Notes under the pieces: generated by a model
The model's input: only the letters and a program-made list of their open reading frames with translations
What the model was told of the DNA's origin: nothing
Databases searched by the model: none
Shown here: piece by piece, positions 27,742-36,087 of the stretch
How positions within the stretch are numbered: position 1 is the stretch's first letter
Layout: each line of letters begins with the position of its first letter
Origin: Azomonas tarimensis
Lineage (GTDB): Bacteria > Pseudomonadota > Gammaproteobacteria > Pseudomonadales > Pseudomonadaceae
Assembly (NCBI RefSeq): GCF_042648805.1
Contig: NZ_JBHRXZ010000022.1
Coordinates: 744,001 to 808,000, forward strand
Direction: 5' to 3'
Length of the DNA stretch: 64,000 bases
Translations under genes and position numbers: made by a program

Positions 27742-27770
27742 TTACAATCCATTAGACCAAGGTATATAGT
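27742..27770 (+). promoter_or_regulatory. Sigma-70-like promoter of the hypothetical gene at 27814
   Basis: TTACAA (27742-27747) and TATAGT (27765-27770) are separated by 17 bases in a locally AT-rich stretch. A short inverted repeat CTTAG-N8-CTAAG follows near the expected transcription start and could be an operator. Confidence 0.55.
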
Positions 27771-27813
27771 TGCTTAAATGCTTAGCTGACTACCTAAGAG
27801 GGTCCGTTGCTCC

Positions 27814-28167
27814 ATGAACGCTTGTGTATTGCGTGACCTGCTTACCGATCTCGTTGATTCCCCTTATCCTTCCGATGCGGCCAGCCGCCTGGTCGTGACC
27901 CGCCTCAGCTGGAATCGGATTCCTCACCGCGCGATGCTCGGCCAGGTTCGTCTGGGCGACAGAGTGTTGAAACCGCACTTCTGGGTCGAGGTGGGCGATC
28001 AGATCATCGACTATGCTGCCCGCGAGGGGCGGAGCGAAATGCTTCAGGGCGTGTTCTCGGCCCGTGAGGCCGAAGGGATGTATCAGGGTCAGGAAATCAT
28101 CATCGATCCGCTGCCCAAGTACCTGTGCGATCTGATCTACCGCACCCCTCATCACGAACCCGTGTGA
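27814..28167 (+). CDS. Hypothetical protein with a transglutaminase-like His-Asp motif
   Basis: 117 residues, soluble, with no signal or membrane segment. I do not recognise the family. The central segment LKPHFWVEVGDQIIDYAAREG has the spacing of the His and Asp strands of transglutaminase-like or arylamine-acetyltransferase-like folds (HxWVEV...ID). An obvious catalytic Cys before it is missing apart from Cys4. It has its own promoter and lies alone between the lipA terminator and a convergent lytic transglycosylase gene. Confidence 0.65.
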   Translation: MNACVLRDLLTDLVDSPYPSDAASRLVVTRLSWNRIPHRAMLGQVRLGDRVLKPHFWVEVGDQIIDYAAREGRSEMLQGVFSAREAEGMYQGQEIIIDPLPKYLCDLIYRTPHHEPV

Positions 28168-28302
28168 AGCCACTCAGGGCGGGCCGGTGCCCTGTGGCCT
28201 GCCCCCGGGTACTCTCTGGCCCTTCTACTTGCGGCAAGCCCGCCCGCTATGCCGACCTGCGCAACCTGACCCGGGGCCGCAGGTCCCGCTCAATCGTATC
28301 GG

Positions 28303-29622
28303 CTAGAGCCGCGCCGACTGCTCAGCGAGGGGCTCCTGGCGCAGCCGTTCGAGCAGCTGGTGGGTGGGGTAACCATCGGCAGGCCAGCCGAGGCGCCGCT
28401 GGTAGTCGCGGATCGCCTTGCGGGTGTTGGCGCCGATGATGCTGTCGGCGGCGCCCAATTCGAAGCCCTGCCGAGTCAGGCGCTCCTGCAGTTCGATGCG
28501 CTCGCTGCGGGACAGCGGGCGTTCCCCCTTGGGCCAACTGCCAGCGATTTCGCCCCCGCCCTGCATGCGCTCTGCCAGCAGGCTGATGGCCAGCGCGTAG
28601 GAAGACGAGTTGTTGTAGCGCAGGATGGTGCGGAAATTGTTCAGCACCAGGAAGGCTGGCCCGCGATGACCCGCCGGCAGCAGCATCCCGGCGCTGGTCT
28701 CGCCGTCCATTGCCGGGATGCCAGTGAGTCCGAGCTGGCGCCATTCATCCAAGGGCTTGCGGATACTCGGGTCGGCCAGGGCGTAGTCGAAGCCGGAGGG
28801 TACCCGGACTTCGAATCCCCAGGGCTGGCCGCTCTGCCAGCCGGAGCGCTGCAGGTAGTGCGCCGCCGACGCCAGGGCGTCTGCCTCGCTGCCCCAGATG
28901 TCGCGTCGGCCGTTGCCGTCGAAATCGACCGCGTAGTCCTGATAGGTGGTGGGGATGAATTGGGTTTGGCCCATGGCGCCGGCCCAGGAGCCGCGCATGC
29001 GTTCGGGGCCGATGTCGCCGTCCTGCAGGATGCGCAGAGCGGCGAGCAACTGACTGCGGGCGAATTCGGGGCGACGACCCTCATGTGCCAAGGTAGCCAG
29101 CGAGCGAATCACCGATTTGTTGCCCATGATCTGTCCGAAATTGCTCTCCAGCCCCCAGATCGCAACCAGCGCATGCCTCTCCACGCCATACCGGCGCTCG
29201 ATGCGGTCGAGGGTGTGGGCGTGCTGGCGCAGGAGGCGCTGACCGTTGCCGACCCGCTGGCTGGAAAGCGCCGAATCCAGGTACTCCCACACCGGTCGGG
29301 CAAACTCCGGCTGGCTGCGGTCGGCTTCGATGACCGACGAGTCGGGGGTTACCCCGGCGAACGCCTGGTCGAACACCTGCGGCAGGATGCCGGCTGCCAG
29401 CGCCTCGACGCGAAAGCCATCGCGCCATTGATCGAAGCTCTGCTGGGTCGCCGCCGGCAGGCCGGGCGCGGAGGGCGGGGTTGGGCTCGCCGCAGGTGTC
29501 GGCTGTGCCGTCGTCTCGAGGCTGCGTTGCAGCGGCTCGGCCGCGCAGGCCGCCATCAGCGTCAGGGCAGCCCCGGCGAGAGCGACACGTCGAAGCAGAA
29601 CGGGCAGGTTGGTTTGGAGCAT
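28303..29622 (-). CDS. Lytic murein transglycosylase with peptidoglycan-binding domain
   Basis: 439 residues. The lipobox is LMAAC (Cys about 24), followed by a Thr/Pro-rich spacer. The catalytic domain has AIWGLESNFGQIMG (active-site Glu) and GAMGQTQFIPTTYQDYAVDFDGNGRRDIW. Residues 370-430 are a PG_binding_1 domain (LQERLTRQGF, NTRKAIRDYQRRLG). It is a second MltB-family enzyme, similar in part to the one at 22393-23409 but of the SltB2/SltB3 layout. The start at 29622 gives the intact lipobox; the ribosome site is weak. Confidence 0.9.
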   Translation of the reverse strand: MLQTNLPVLLRRVALAGAALTLMAACAAEPLQRSLETTAQPTPAASPTPPSAPGLPAATQQSFDQWRDGFRVEALAAGILPQVFDQAFAGVTPDSSVIEADRSQPEFARPVWEYLDSALSSQRVGNGQRLLRQHAHTLDRIERRYGVERHALVAIWGLESNFGQIMGNKSVIRSLATLAHEGRRPEFARSQLLAALRILQDGDIGPERMRGSWAGAMGQTQFIPTTYQDYAVDFDGNGRRDIWGSEADALASAAHYLQRSGWQSGQPWGFEVRVPSGFDYALADPSIRKPLDEWRQLGLTGIPAMDGETSAGMLLPAGHRGPAFLVLNNFRTILRYNNSSSYALAISLLAERMQGGGEIAGSWPKGERPLSRSERIELQERLTRQGFELGAADSIIGANTRKAIRDYQRRLGWPADGYPTHQLLERLRQEPLAEQSARL

Positions 29623-29684
29623 GAAACCGCAACTCGAAAAGGTATCGGCTGCAGACCATAACATGCTTTGAGGGGCTTGGCGTT

Positions 29685-29837
29685 TCAGGCCGCCAGAAGG
29701 ACCGAAGCCTCCAGATCCTGGGACCGGGAGGCTTCGCGGCGATAGCTGCCTTTACCTTTGCGGGGCTTTTCCTGACGGCTGCGAAACAGCGGTTGCGCCA
29801 CCAGGGACTTGGCCTTGTTCGGCCTCTTCTGACTCAT
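29685..29837 (-). CDS. arfA: Alternative ribosome-rescue factor ArfA
   Basis: 50 residues. The core QPLFRSRQEKPRKGKGSYRR matches E. coli ArfA ([21 protein letters not shown]). ArfA enters the empty mRNA channel of stalled ribosomes and recruits RF2, a back-up to tmRNA. The start at 29837 follows GGAGGAGCC at good spacing. A 10-base-pair hairpin inside the 3' part of the gene (29703-29736) matches the known control: the mRNA is cut there, so that full-length, tmRNA-sensitive peptide appears only when trans-translation fails. It lies 68 bases after holA. Confidence 0.9.
   Translation of the reverse strand: MSQKRPNKAKSLVAQPLFRSRQEKPRKGKGSYRREASRSQDLEASVLLAA
29703..29736 (-). promoter_or_regulatory. 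In-gene arfA hairpin (RNase III or termination site)
   Basis: A perfect 10-base-pair stem (29703-29712 with 29727-29736) encloses a 14-base loop within the arfA reading frame. Both arms encode Glu-Ala-Ser. No U-tract follows, which favours RNase III cleavage over intrinsic termination. Confidence 0.8.
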
Positions 29838-29905
29838 GATTGGCTCCTCCTGCGTTGCCTGGCGCGAGTGTAAGGCCAGCCAGTGCGGCGTGGAAGAGCG
29901 GATGG

Positions 29906-30949
29906 CTAGCTGTGCCGCGCGCCGACCGGTGGGCGCTGCCCGGCGAGTTGCAGGCACAGGCTGGCCAGGCCCGTCCAGGGATCACCCGGGGCCTGTCCCT
30001 TGATCTGTGCGTCGATCTGCTGGGCTTCGATGAGCAGCTGCTGCCAGCCGCCCACACCGTGGCGCTGCAAGGCCTTGCTCACCAGGGGCCGGCGCTTGTC
30101 CCAGACCGGGGGACGCATCTGTCCGAATGCCCGATCGAGCGGGACGCCCTGGGCCTGCAGTCCGGCAAGGTTGGCCAGCTGGCGCAGCTCCCTGGCCAGC
30201 GCCCAGAGAATTACCGGCGATTCCACGCCTTCGCCGCGCAGTCCCTGGAGCGAGCGCAGGGCATGGGCCGCGTGACCGGCCAGGGCCGCGTCGATCAGGC
30301 CGAACACGTCGAAGCGGGCGCTCTCGGCCACGGCGGCCTGCACGGTATCGACACTGACCTGGCCGTTCTCGGCGAGCAGTTTGAGCTTCTCGATCTCCTG
30401 CGCCGCAGCGAGCAGGTTGCCTTCGACGCGGGCGGCTATCAACTCGATCGCTTCAGGCGTGCCTGCCAGGCCGGCCTGGGCCAGTCGCTGATTGATCCAC
30501 TGGGGCAGTTGGGCCACGTCGACGGGCCAGATCTGCAGAAACTGGACTTGCGGGCTGTCGATCAGGCCCTTGGCCCACTTGCTCTTCTGGGCGCTGCCGT
30601 CGAGCTTGGGCAGGTTGATCAGCAGCAGGGTGTCTTCGGCAGGACGGGCCAGGTACCCGAGCAGGGCTGCAGCCCCCTTGTCGCCCGGTTTGCCATTGGG
30701 AATGCGCAGCTCCAGCAGGCGCTTTTCGGAAAACAGCGACAGGCTGGCGCCGGCCTCGATGAGTTGCCCCCAGTCGAAGCTGTTGTCGGCATTGAAGACC
30801 TGGCGCTCGTCGAAGCCCTGACGCCGCGCAGTAGCGCGGATGGCGTCACTGGCTTCCTGGCAGAGCAGCGGCTCATCGCCGCTGACCGCATAGATGGGAG
30901 CCAGCGCGCCGTTCAGGTGCTTGCCGAGCTGGGCCGGTGAGAGCTTCAT
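29906..30949 (-). CDS. holA: DNA polymerase III delta subunit
   Basis: 347 residues. It is the clamp-loader subunit that opens the beta clamp: LAPIYAVSGDEPLLCQEASDAIR at the N-terminus is the beta-binding region, followed by a degenerate AAA+ core and an all-helical collar domain. It follows lptE by 20 bases, the conserved leuS-lptE-holA order. Confidence 0.95.
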   Translation of the reverse strand: MKLSPAQLGKHLNGALAPIYAVSGDEPLLCQEASDAIRATARRQGFDERQVFNADNSFDWGQLIEAGASLSLFSEKRLLELRIPNGKPGDKGAAALLGYLARPAEDTLLLINLPKLDGSAQKSKWAKGLIDSPQVQFLQIWPVDVAQLPQWINQRLAQAGLAGTPEAIELIAARVEGNLLAAAQEIEKLKLLAENGQVSVDTVQAAVAESARFDVFGLIDAALAGHAAHALRSLQGLRGEGVESPVILWALARELRQLANLAGLQAQGVPLDRAFGQMRPPVWDKRRPLVSKALQRHGVGGWQQLLIEAQQIDAQIKGQAPGDPWTGLASLCLQLAGQRPPVGARHS

Positions 30950-30969
30950 CGGGCGCGGTCGCGGCTCAG

Positions 30970-31575
30970 CTAGCGCATCGGTATCTGGATAGGCGACTGC
31001 AGCGGTGCGGCGGTCTCGCGAGACAGGGCTTCACGGGCTTCGGCTTCGGCACGGGCGCGCGCTTCGGCGGTCTGGCGCAGCCCGTCGAGTTGCTCGGGAG
31101 TGATCCGCTGCAAGCGCACCACCAACTGTTGCAACAGCTCGCGGCGCATTTCGGCGCGCAGCTGGTCAACCTCCTGGCCCGAGCCGGCCAGGTTGCTGGC
31201 GTCGTGGACGAAGACCTTCTGTACCTCGACACGGTCTTCCAGCAGCAGCAGCTTGTTGCGATCGAGGAACTGGTAATCGATGCTGCTGGTGATCTCGTAT
31301 TCGGCAGTGCGCGCGGAGCTGGTGTAACTGGCGGTACGCTGGCGGGACTGCTCGCGGACCAGATGAAGCGTGTAGTCGGCACCTGGATGCAGGCGCAGAC
31401 CGCCGCTCTGGAGCATCTCCTCCAGCACGCGAACCGGCTCTCCGTAAGTGTTGCGCGCCTGGACGTCCAGCTCACGCAGGGCGAACTGCTCGCCGCCACC
31501 GTTCCCGCGCAGCTGGAAGCCGCAGGCGCTGAGCAGCAGGGCCAGGCCCACTACCGCCAGATTCCTCTTGATCAT
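30970..31575 (-). CDS. lptE: LPS-assembly lipoprotein LptE
   Basis: 201 residues with a lipobox LLSACGFQLRG (Cys18), the Cys-Gly-Phe-x-Leu-Arg-Gly hallmark of LptE. It plugs the LptD barrel and helps insert LPS in the outer leaflet. The C-terminal tail is rich in Ala, Arg and Glu (AEARARAEAEAREA), longer than in E. coli. It lies 28 bases after leuS. Confidence 0.95.
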   Translation of the reverse strand: MIKRNLAVVGLALLLSACGFQLRGNGGGEQFALRELDVQARNTYGEPVRVLEEMLQSGGLRLHPGADYTLHLVREQSRQRTASYTSSARTAEYEITSSIDYQFLDRNKLLLLEDRVEVQKVFVHDASNLAGSGQEVDQLRAEMRRELLQQLVVRLQRITPEQLDGLRQTAEARARAEAEAREALSRETAAPLQSPIQIPMR

Positions 31576-31603
31576 TGCTACCTCTTCCTCGACCCTTGCC
31601 GGA

Positions 31604-34225
31604 TCAGTTCGCCACGATGTTGACCAGTTTGCCCGGCACCACGATCACCTTGCGGATGCTCAGGCCTTCGGTAAAGCGCTGCACGTTCTCGTTGTCCCGT
31701 GCCGCTGCCTCGATCGACTCGCGCGATGCCTCGGCCGGCACCTGGATCTCGCCACGCAGCTTGCCGTTGACCTGAACCACCAGGGTCAGGGTGTCCTGCA
31801 CCAACGCCGACTCGTCGACGCGCGGCCAGGTGGCATCTATCACCGCACCCTTCTTGCCAAGGTGTTGCCACAGTTCGTGACTGATGTGCGGGGTGATGGG
31901 CGCCAGCAGCAGGGCGACGGTTTCCAGGCCTTCCTGCAGCAGGGGGCGGTCCTGTTCGCTGTCGGTGGAAGCCTTTTCCAGCACGTTCATCAGGGTCATC
32001 ACCTGGGCGATGGCGGTGTTGAACTTGTGGTGCTGGCCGATATCGGTGCTGGCCTGCTTGATGGCGCTGTGAATGGCGCGGCGCACGTCCTTCTGGGCGT
32101 CGCTCAGGCCGCTCTTGTCGCGCGCACCCGGCAGGCCGGCAGAGACGTGGCTCTGGGCCAGGCGCCAGACCCGGCGCAGGAAACGGCTGGCGCCCTCGAC
32201 ACCGGCGTCGGACCACTCTAGGCTCATGTCCGGCGGCGAGGCGAACATCATGAACAGGCGGCAGGTGTCGGCGCCGTAGGCATCGATCATCGACTGCGGG
32301 TCGACGCCGTTGTTCTTCGACTTGGACATCTTCTCGGTGCCGCCTATTTCCACCGGCAGGCCGTCGCTCTTGAGCTTGGCGCCCACCACGCGGGCCTTGG
32401 CGTCGCGTTCGACCTCCACGTCGGCCGGGTTGAACCAGTCCTTGCCGCCGTTTTCCAGGGTCCGGTAGTAGGTGTCGGCGACCACCATGCCCTGGGTCAG
32501 AAGGTTCTTGAACGGCTCGTTGGAGCTGACCAGCCCCTCGTCGCGCATCAGCTTGTGGAAGAAGCGGGCGTAGAGCAGGTGCAGGATGGCGTGTTCGATG
32601 CCACCGATGTACTGGTCCACCGGCAGCCAGTGGTTGGCCGCGGCAGGGTCGACCATGCCGCCGGTGTACTGCGGCGAGGCGTAGCGGGCGTAGTACCAGG
32701 ACGATTCGACGAAGGTGTCCATGGTGTCGGTTTCGCGCTTGGCCGGCGCGCCGCACTTCGGGCAGCTGCACTCATAGAAATCGGGCATCCGCGCCAGCGG
32801 GGAGCCTGCGCCATCCGGTACCACGTCTTCGGGCAGCACCACCGGCAGCTGGTCTTCGGGGACCGGCACGTCGCCGCAGCTGTCGCAGTGGATGATCGGA
32901 ATCGGGCAGCCCCAGTAGCGCTGGCGGCTGATACCCCAGTCGCGCAGACGGAACTGGGTGCGGGCCTGGCCGAGGTTCTTCTGCTGCAGGGCCACTTCAA
33001 TGGCGTCGAAGGCGCCGTCGAAGTCCAGGCCGTCGAAGTCGCCTGAGTTGATCAGGGTGCCGTGTTCGGCGTAGGCATCCTGCCAGGGCGCGGGCGTCTG
33101 GTCGCCGGCGGCGGTACGAATCACCGGCTTGATCGGCAGGCTGTACTTCTCGGCAAAGGCGAAATCGCGCTCGTCATGGGCCGGGACGGCCATCACCGCG
33201 CCTTCGCCGTAATTCATCAGCACGTAGTTGGCGACCCATACTGGCAGCAGTTCGCCGGTCAGTGGGTGCTGGACCTTCAGCGGCGTGGCGAGACCTTTCT
33301 TTTCCTGGGTGGCGATGTCGGCTTCGGCGACACCGCCGCGCTTGCATTCGTCGATGAACGCCTGCAGCTCGGCAGCCTTGTCGGCGGCCATGCTTGCAAG
33401 GGCAACGCCGGCCAGCGGGTGTTCGGCGGCCACGGCCACGTAGGTGGCGCCCATCAGGGTGTCGGGGCGGGTAGTGAAGACCTTCATGGTGCCTTCGCTA
33501 CCGATGCTGGCGGCATCGTAGGGGAAGCTGATTTCCATGCCGCGGGACTTGCCGATCCAGTTGCGCTGCATGGTCTTGACCTGCTCGGGCCAGCCGTCGA
33601 GGTCATCGAGGCTCGCCAGCAGCTCTTCCGCGTAGGCGGTGATGCGGAAGTAATACATGGGGATTTCGCGTTTTTCGATCAGCGCGCCGGAGCGCCAGCC
33701 GCGGCCGTCGATCACCTGCTCGTTGGCCAGTACGGTCTGGTCCACCGGGTCCCAGTTCACCGTGCCGTTCTTGCGGTAGATGACGCCCTTCTCGAACAGC
33801 CGGGTGAACAGCCACTGCTCCCAGCGGTAGTAGTCCGGCTTGCAGGTGGTGACCTCGCGCGACCAGTCGATCGCCAGGCCCAGCGACTTGAGCTGGGTCT
33901 TCATGTAGTCGATGTTTTCGTAGGTCCACCTGGCCGGGGCGACCTTGTTCTTCATCGCCGCGTTTTCCGCCGGCATGCCGAAGGCGTCCCAGCCCATCGG
34001 CTGCAGCACGTTCCTGCCCTGCATGCGCTGGTAGCGGGCGATCACGTCACCGATGGTGTAGTTGCGCACGTGCCCCATGTGCAGCTTGCCGCTGGGATAG
34101 GGGAACATCGACAGGCAGTAGAAGGTGTCCTTGCCGGGCTGCTCGGCCACTTCAAAGGATTTGTTCGCATCCCAATGGGCCTGGGCGGCGGCTTCGATCT
34201 CGCGGGGCAGATACTGTTCGTGCAT
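31604..34225 (-). CDS. leuS: Leucyl-tRNA synthetase
   Basis: 873 residues, full length. Class I motifs are HMGH (49-52) and KMSKSKNNG. A CP1 editing domain lies between (TTRPDTLMGATYVAVA), and a zinc-like CPKCGAP segment precedes the active-site half. The start at 34225 is the conserved MHEQYLPREIE; an upstream ATG would add 22 unrelated residues. Confidence 0.98.
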   Translation of the reverse strand: MHEQYLPREIEAAAQAHWDANKSFEVAEQPGKDTFYCLSMFPYPSGKLHMGHVRNYTIGDVIARYQRMQGRNVLQPMGWDAFGMPAENAAMKNKVAPARWTYENIDYMKTQLKSLGLAIDWSREVTTCKPDYYRWEQWLFTRLFEKGVIYRKNGTVNWDPVDQTVLANEQVIDGRGWRSGALIEKREIPMYYFRITAYAEELLASLDDLDGWPEQVKTMQRNWIGKSRGMEISFPYDAASIGSEGTMKVFTTRPDTLMGATYVAVAAEHPLAGVALASMAADKAAELQAFIDECKRGGVAEADIATQEKKGLATPLKVQHPLTGELLPVWVANYVLMNYGEGAVMAVPAHDERDFAFAEKYSLPIKPVIRTAAGDQTPAPWQDAYAEHGTLINSGDFDGLDFDGAFDAIEVALQQKNLGQARTQFRLRDWGISRQRYWGCPIPIIHCDSCGDVPVPEDQLPVVLPEDVVPDGAGSPLARMPDFYECSCPKCGAPAKRETDTMDTFVESSWYYARYASPQYTGGMVDPAAANHWLPVDQYIGGIEHAILHLLYARFFHKLMRDEGLVSSNEPFKNLLTQGMVVADTYYRTLENGGKDWFNPADVEVERDAKARVVGAKLKSDGLPVEIGGTEKMSKSKNNGVDPQSMIDAYGADTCRLFMMFASPPDMSLEWSDAGVEGASRFLRRVWRLAQSHVSAGLPGARDKSGLSDAQKDVRRAIHSAIKQASTDIGQHHKFNTAIAQVMTLMNVLEKASTDSEQDRPLLQEGLETVALLLAPITPHISHELWQHLGKKGAVIDATWPRVDESALVQDTLTLVVQVNGKLRGEIQVPAEASRESIEAAARDNENVQRFTEGLSIRKVIVVPGKLVNIVAN

Positions 34226-34428
34226 GGCTACTGTGCTGGCAGGGGACTGGGCGCCGTCGCGCGCGGGCGAGCCGAGGCGAGGCGAGCGCATGGAAACGCC
34301 GTAGCATACATGAGGCCTCTCGGCCGGGGGAATTTCGCTGCCCGTTTAAATTCCATCCGTCGCGGCCGGCGCGCATCGACGGCCGCGGGACTAAGCTTGC
34401 AGGACGGGCAGAACCTGGAGGAACGGTG

Positions 34429-34851
34429 ATGGGACGAATCCGGCAAGCCGACAACGAGAACCTGTACGAACGGGTGCTGGAGCGCGTCGCCCTGGCCCTG
34501 GCGCAGGCCGATGGCCGCGTCGAACTGGACGTGCACGGCCTGACGCCAGCGGAGCTGGCCTTGATCCAGGCTTACCTGTCGCAGGATGCCCAGTGGCTGT
34601 CGGGCTGGCATGCCGCGGCCCGGGAGCATGCCCTGATGAACCGGCAGTCGCTTCGCGCGTCGGTGCGCCCGGGCGGTCCGTTGCGCCGCTCTCCGCGGCT
34701 GCGTGGGAAAGCTGCCGCGATGCAGCTCGATTGCGCGCTCTGTGGCTGCGAGGTGCGCTTGCCTGATCATGCCGGTGTCGCCAGTTGCCCCAGTTGCGGC
34801 TCCGAGCTGATGCGTGCGCGGCAGCGGCCCGGGGGTTATCGGCGGCATTGA
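34429..34851 (+). CDS. Zinc-ribbon protein (YbeL-like position)
   Basis: 140 residues. The N-terminal half is helical; the C-terminus is a four-Cys zinc ribbon, CALCGCEVRL with CPSCGSEL. In E. coli the zinc-ribbon protein YbeL is also the divergent neighbour of leuS, but sequence similarity here is limited to the ribbon, so orthology is unsure. The start at 34429 follows GGAGGAAC; a GTG directly before it is not needed. Confidence 0.75.
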   Translation: MGRIRQADNENLYERVLERVALALAQADGRVELDVHGLTPAELALIQAYLSQDAQWLSGWHAAAREHALMNRQSLRASVRPGGPLRRSPRLRGKAAAMQLDCALCGCEVRLPDHAGVASCPSCGSELMRARQRPGGYRRH

Positions 34852-34893
34852 GCTGGTAGAGTCTGGGCACCTTCTGTGTCAGGGATCGACCCC

Positions 34894-35694
34894 ATGCCGC
34901 TTCGCTACATTCTGAAGCACTTGATCCTGCCGCCCGGCGGGCTCCTTCTGCTGCTGCTCGCCGCCTGGTGGCTGCGACGCCGGGCGCCGCGCCTGGCGGC
35001 GCTGTGCTTTGTGCTGGGATTCGGCGGACTGTGGATCATGGCCATGCCGGTCACGGTAGAACATGCCGCGCGGCTGATGGAGCACGAGCCGGCGCTGCCT
35101 CCCGCAAAATGGCCGGGCCTGGCTCAGCAGGCTGAGGCCATCGTCATCCTCGGGGCCGGGAGGGAACTGGCCGATGCGGCCTGGGGCAGCGATCAGCCAA
35201 GCCATATCGCCCTGGAGCGCATGCGCTACGCCTCGCGCCTGGCCAAGGCATCGGGCTTGCCGATCCTGGTCAGCGGCGGGCTGCATTTCGGCCGCCTTCC
35301 GCCAAGCGAGGCTCGGTTGTTCGCCGACACCCTGAGCCAGGACTTTGCTGTCGAGACCCGCTGGCTCGAAGAGCGCAGCCGAACCACCTGGGAAAACGCC
35401 GTCTTCAGCGCCGAGATCCTGCGCCAGGCTGGCATCAGCCGCGTGGTGCTGGTGACCTCGGCGTCACACATGCCGCGCTCGCGCTGGAGTTTCGAGCGCA
35501 ACGGCCTGGAAGTCATCGCGGCCCCGGTCGGTTTCATCGGCGTTCCCAACGGCAGGCCGCTGGGTGGCTGGCTGCCGGAGTCCAAGGCCGTCTGGCAGAA
35601 CGGGATGCTGCTGAACGAGGTGGCCGGTCAGTTGGTGTATCCGGTGCTTTACGGGAAGGCCGATGAAGGAGAACGTCGGATTACGCTGCGCTAA
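34894..35694 (+). CDS. YdcF/ElyC-family (DUF218) membrane protein
   Basis: 266 residues. Two N-terminal hydrophobic helices (LKHLILPPGGLLLLLLAAWWL and LCFVLGFGGLWIMAMPV) precede a periplasmic DUF218 domain with AIVILGAGR, LVSGGL, SRTTWENAVFSAEIL and LVTSASHMPRSRWSFER. E. coli ElyC acts in envelope and lipid-carrier metabolism. The stop codon and last residues (GERRITLR) come from the first REP palindrome at 35671, so the C-terminus was probably altered by the repeat. The start follows AGGGA. Confidence 0.85.
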   Translation: MPLRYILKHLILPPGGLLLLLLAAWWLRRRAPRLAALCFVLGFGGLWIMAMPVTVEHAARLMEHEPALPPAKWPGLAQQAEAIVILGAGRELADAAWGSDQPSHIALERMRYASRLAKASGLPILVSGGLHFGRLPPSEARLFADTLSQDFAVETRWLEERSRTTWENAVFSAEILRQAGISRVVLVTSASHMPRSRWSFERNGLEVIAAPVGFIGVPNGRPLGGWLPESKAVWQNGMLLNEVAGQLVYPVLYGKADEGERRITLR

Positions 35695-36087
35695 TCCGAC
35701 CTACGGTGTGTGGCGTTATCGGGCCTTGTAGGTCAGGTAAGCCGCAGGCGTAACCTGACGCGCGGGGTCGTCCCGGGCTTTGGTGAACGTCGGATTACGC
35801 TGCGCTAATCCGACCTACGGCGCGTGGGGTTATCGGGCCTTGTAGGTCAGGTAAGCCGCAGGCGTAACCTGACGCGCGCGGGGTCGTCCCGGGCTTTGGT
35901 GAACGTCGGATTACGCTGCGCTAATCCGACCTACGGCGCGTGGGGTTATCGGGCCTTGTAGGTCAGGTAAGCCGCAGGCGTAACCTGACGCGCGGGGGGG
36001 TCTTCCCGGGCTTTGGTGAACGTCGGATTACGCTTCGCTAATCCGACCTACGGCTTGGGGTTACGCTGCGCTAATCCGACCTACGGC
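35671..36087. repeat. Tandem REP/BIME-like array
   Basis: Two alternating palindromic units form a tandem array with a period of 114-117 bases. Unit A (GGATTA-cgctgcgc-TAATCC with flanks, about 36 bases) occurs at 35671, 35785, 35901 and 36018, and in part at 36061-36087. Unit B (GTCAGGT...ACCTGAC, 35 bases) occurs at 35728, 35842 and 35958. Copies are near identical, which implies recent duplication. The array lies between two convergent genes and reaches into both 3' ends. It may also work as a transcription barrier. Confidence 0.92.

Noticed and set aside
35671..36087. Possible CRISPR array
   Set aside because: The intervening segments are themselves repeated rather than unique spacers, units are palindromic, and no cas genes are present.
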